From positions 17,971-81,970 of IMG/VR virus record IMGVR_UViG_3300045135_000898: a DNA stretch of 64,000 nt; one strand, given 5' to 3'. Every line of letters begins with the position of its first letter. Position 1 is the first letter of the stretch. The notes below the pieces were generated by a model that saw only the letters and a program-made list of their open reading frames with translations, had not been told where the DNA came from and ran no database searches. The DNA comes from a virus. Shown here piece after piece: positions 63,951 through 64,000 of the stretch. The position numbers were made by a program, and so were the translations under genes.

Positions 63951-64000
63951 TATTTAGCCTCCAATGCTTCAATACGTGCTTCTAAATCTGCGATTTTAGC
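63950..64000 (-). CDS. C-terminal end of an upstream structural gene (partial)
   Basis: The last 16 codons and stop of a gene entering from the right edge: AKIADLEARIEALEAK, a leucine-heptad coiled coil common at the end of cyanophage-type fibre and structural proteins. The stop overlaps the adhesin start (TAATG). Product unknown. Confidence 0.7.
   Translation of the reverse strand, partial: AKIADLEARIEALEAK

Noticed and set aside
1-64000. CRISPR array, integrase or lysogeny module
   Set aside because: No spaced direct repeats, no tyrosine or serine integrase and no CI-type repressor seen; the gene set is that of a strictly lytic T4 relative.

Overview
The window is a stretch of a virulent T4-superfamily myovirus genome (Caudoviricetes). 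Every convincing protein gene and both tRNAs lie on the minus strand, so transcription runs from base 64000 towards base 1. The T4 core is nearly all recognisable: head and tail genes 13-15, 16, 17, 18, 19, 20, 67, 21, 22, 23 and probably 3, then uvsY, uvsW, 55, 47, 46, 45, 44, 62, regA, 43, 30, uvsX, 41, 42 and nrdA/nrdB. Added to this are genes common in marine and other distant T4 relatives: thyX, a small heat-shock protein, a CobS-like ATPase with a zincin/VWA partner, MazG-like enzymes and an SprT-like protein. The host cannot be told from the sequence. I see no integrase, repressor or CRISPR array.

Layout from right to left. 64000-61000: tail-fibre/adhesin genes with a fibrinogen-like tip, a small kinase and a nucleotidyltransferase. 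61116-48657: neck, terminase, sheath, tube, portal, prohead core, protease and capsid. 48641-42497: uvsY, uvsW, an Sm-like gene, the late sigma factor 55, and the 47/46 nuclease. 42385-38378: zincin/VWA protein, CobS-like ATPase and an Nmad1-like protein. 38309-28162: clamp, tRNAs, clamp loader, DexA-like exonuclease, RegA, a GroES-like protein, an inserted late structural gene, sHSP and DNA polymerase. 28034-12443: ligase, nucleotide-pool enzymes, a primase-like protein, dCMP hydroxymethylase, a cytosine methylase/glycosyltransferase/sugar-activation cassette, uvsX, 41, thyX and small genes. 12363-4255: a late block of proteins whose N-termini look like capsid-targeting peptides. 4239-1: overlapping spanins, then nrdA and nrdB.

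Two promoter classes match gene function. Replication and metabolism genes follow sigma70-like early promoters (TTTACA, 16-18 bases, TATAAT, with A-tracts upstream). Structural and packaged-protein genes follow T4-type late boxes (TATAAATA), consistent with the gene 55 sigma factor and clamp encoded here. Several intrinsic terminators sit inside or against the next promoter, so that only readthrough RNA could form them.

The most interesting parts are: (1) the 4.3-12.4 kb block of probable internal, ejected head proteins, including a KxDG ligase-like protein, a nucleotidyltransferase and a protein with several protease sites; (2) a probable cytosine hypermodification pathway (dCMP hydroxymethylase, 5-cytosine methylase, glycosyltransferase, HAD protein, and a nucleotidyltransferase/sugar-kinase fusion), in which the glycosyltransferase and methylase end in peptides resembling the clamp-binding tail of the phage polymerase; and (3) a 37-base exact repeat that forms two plus-strand promoters pointing against all the genes.
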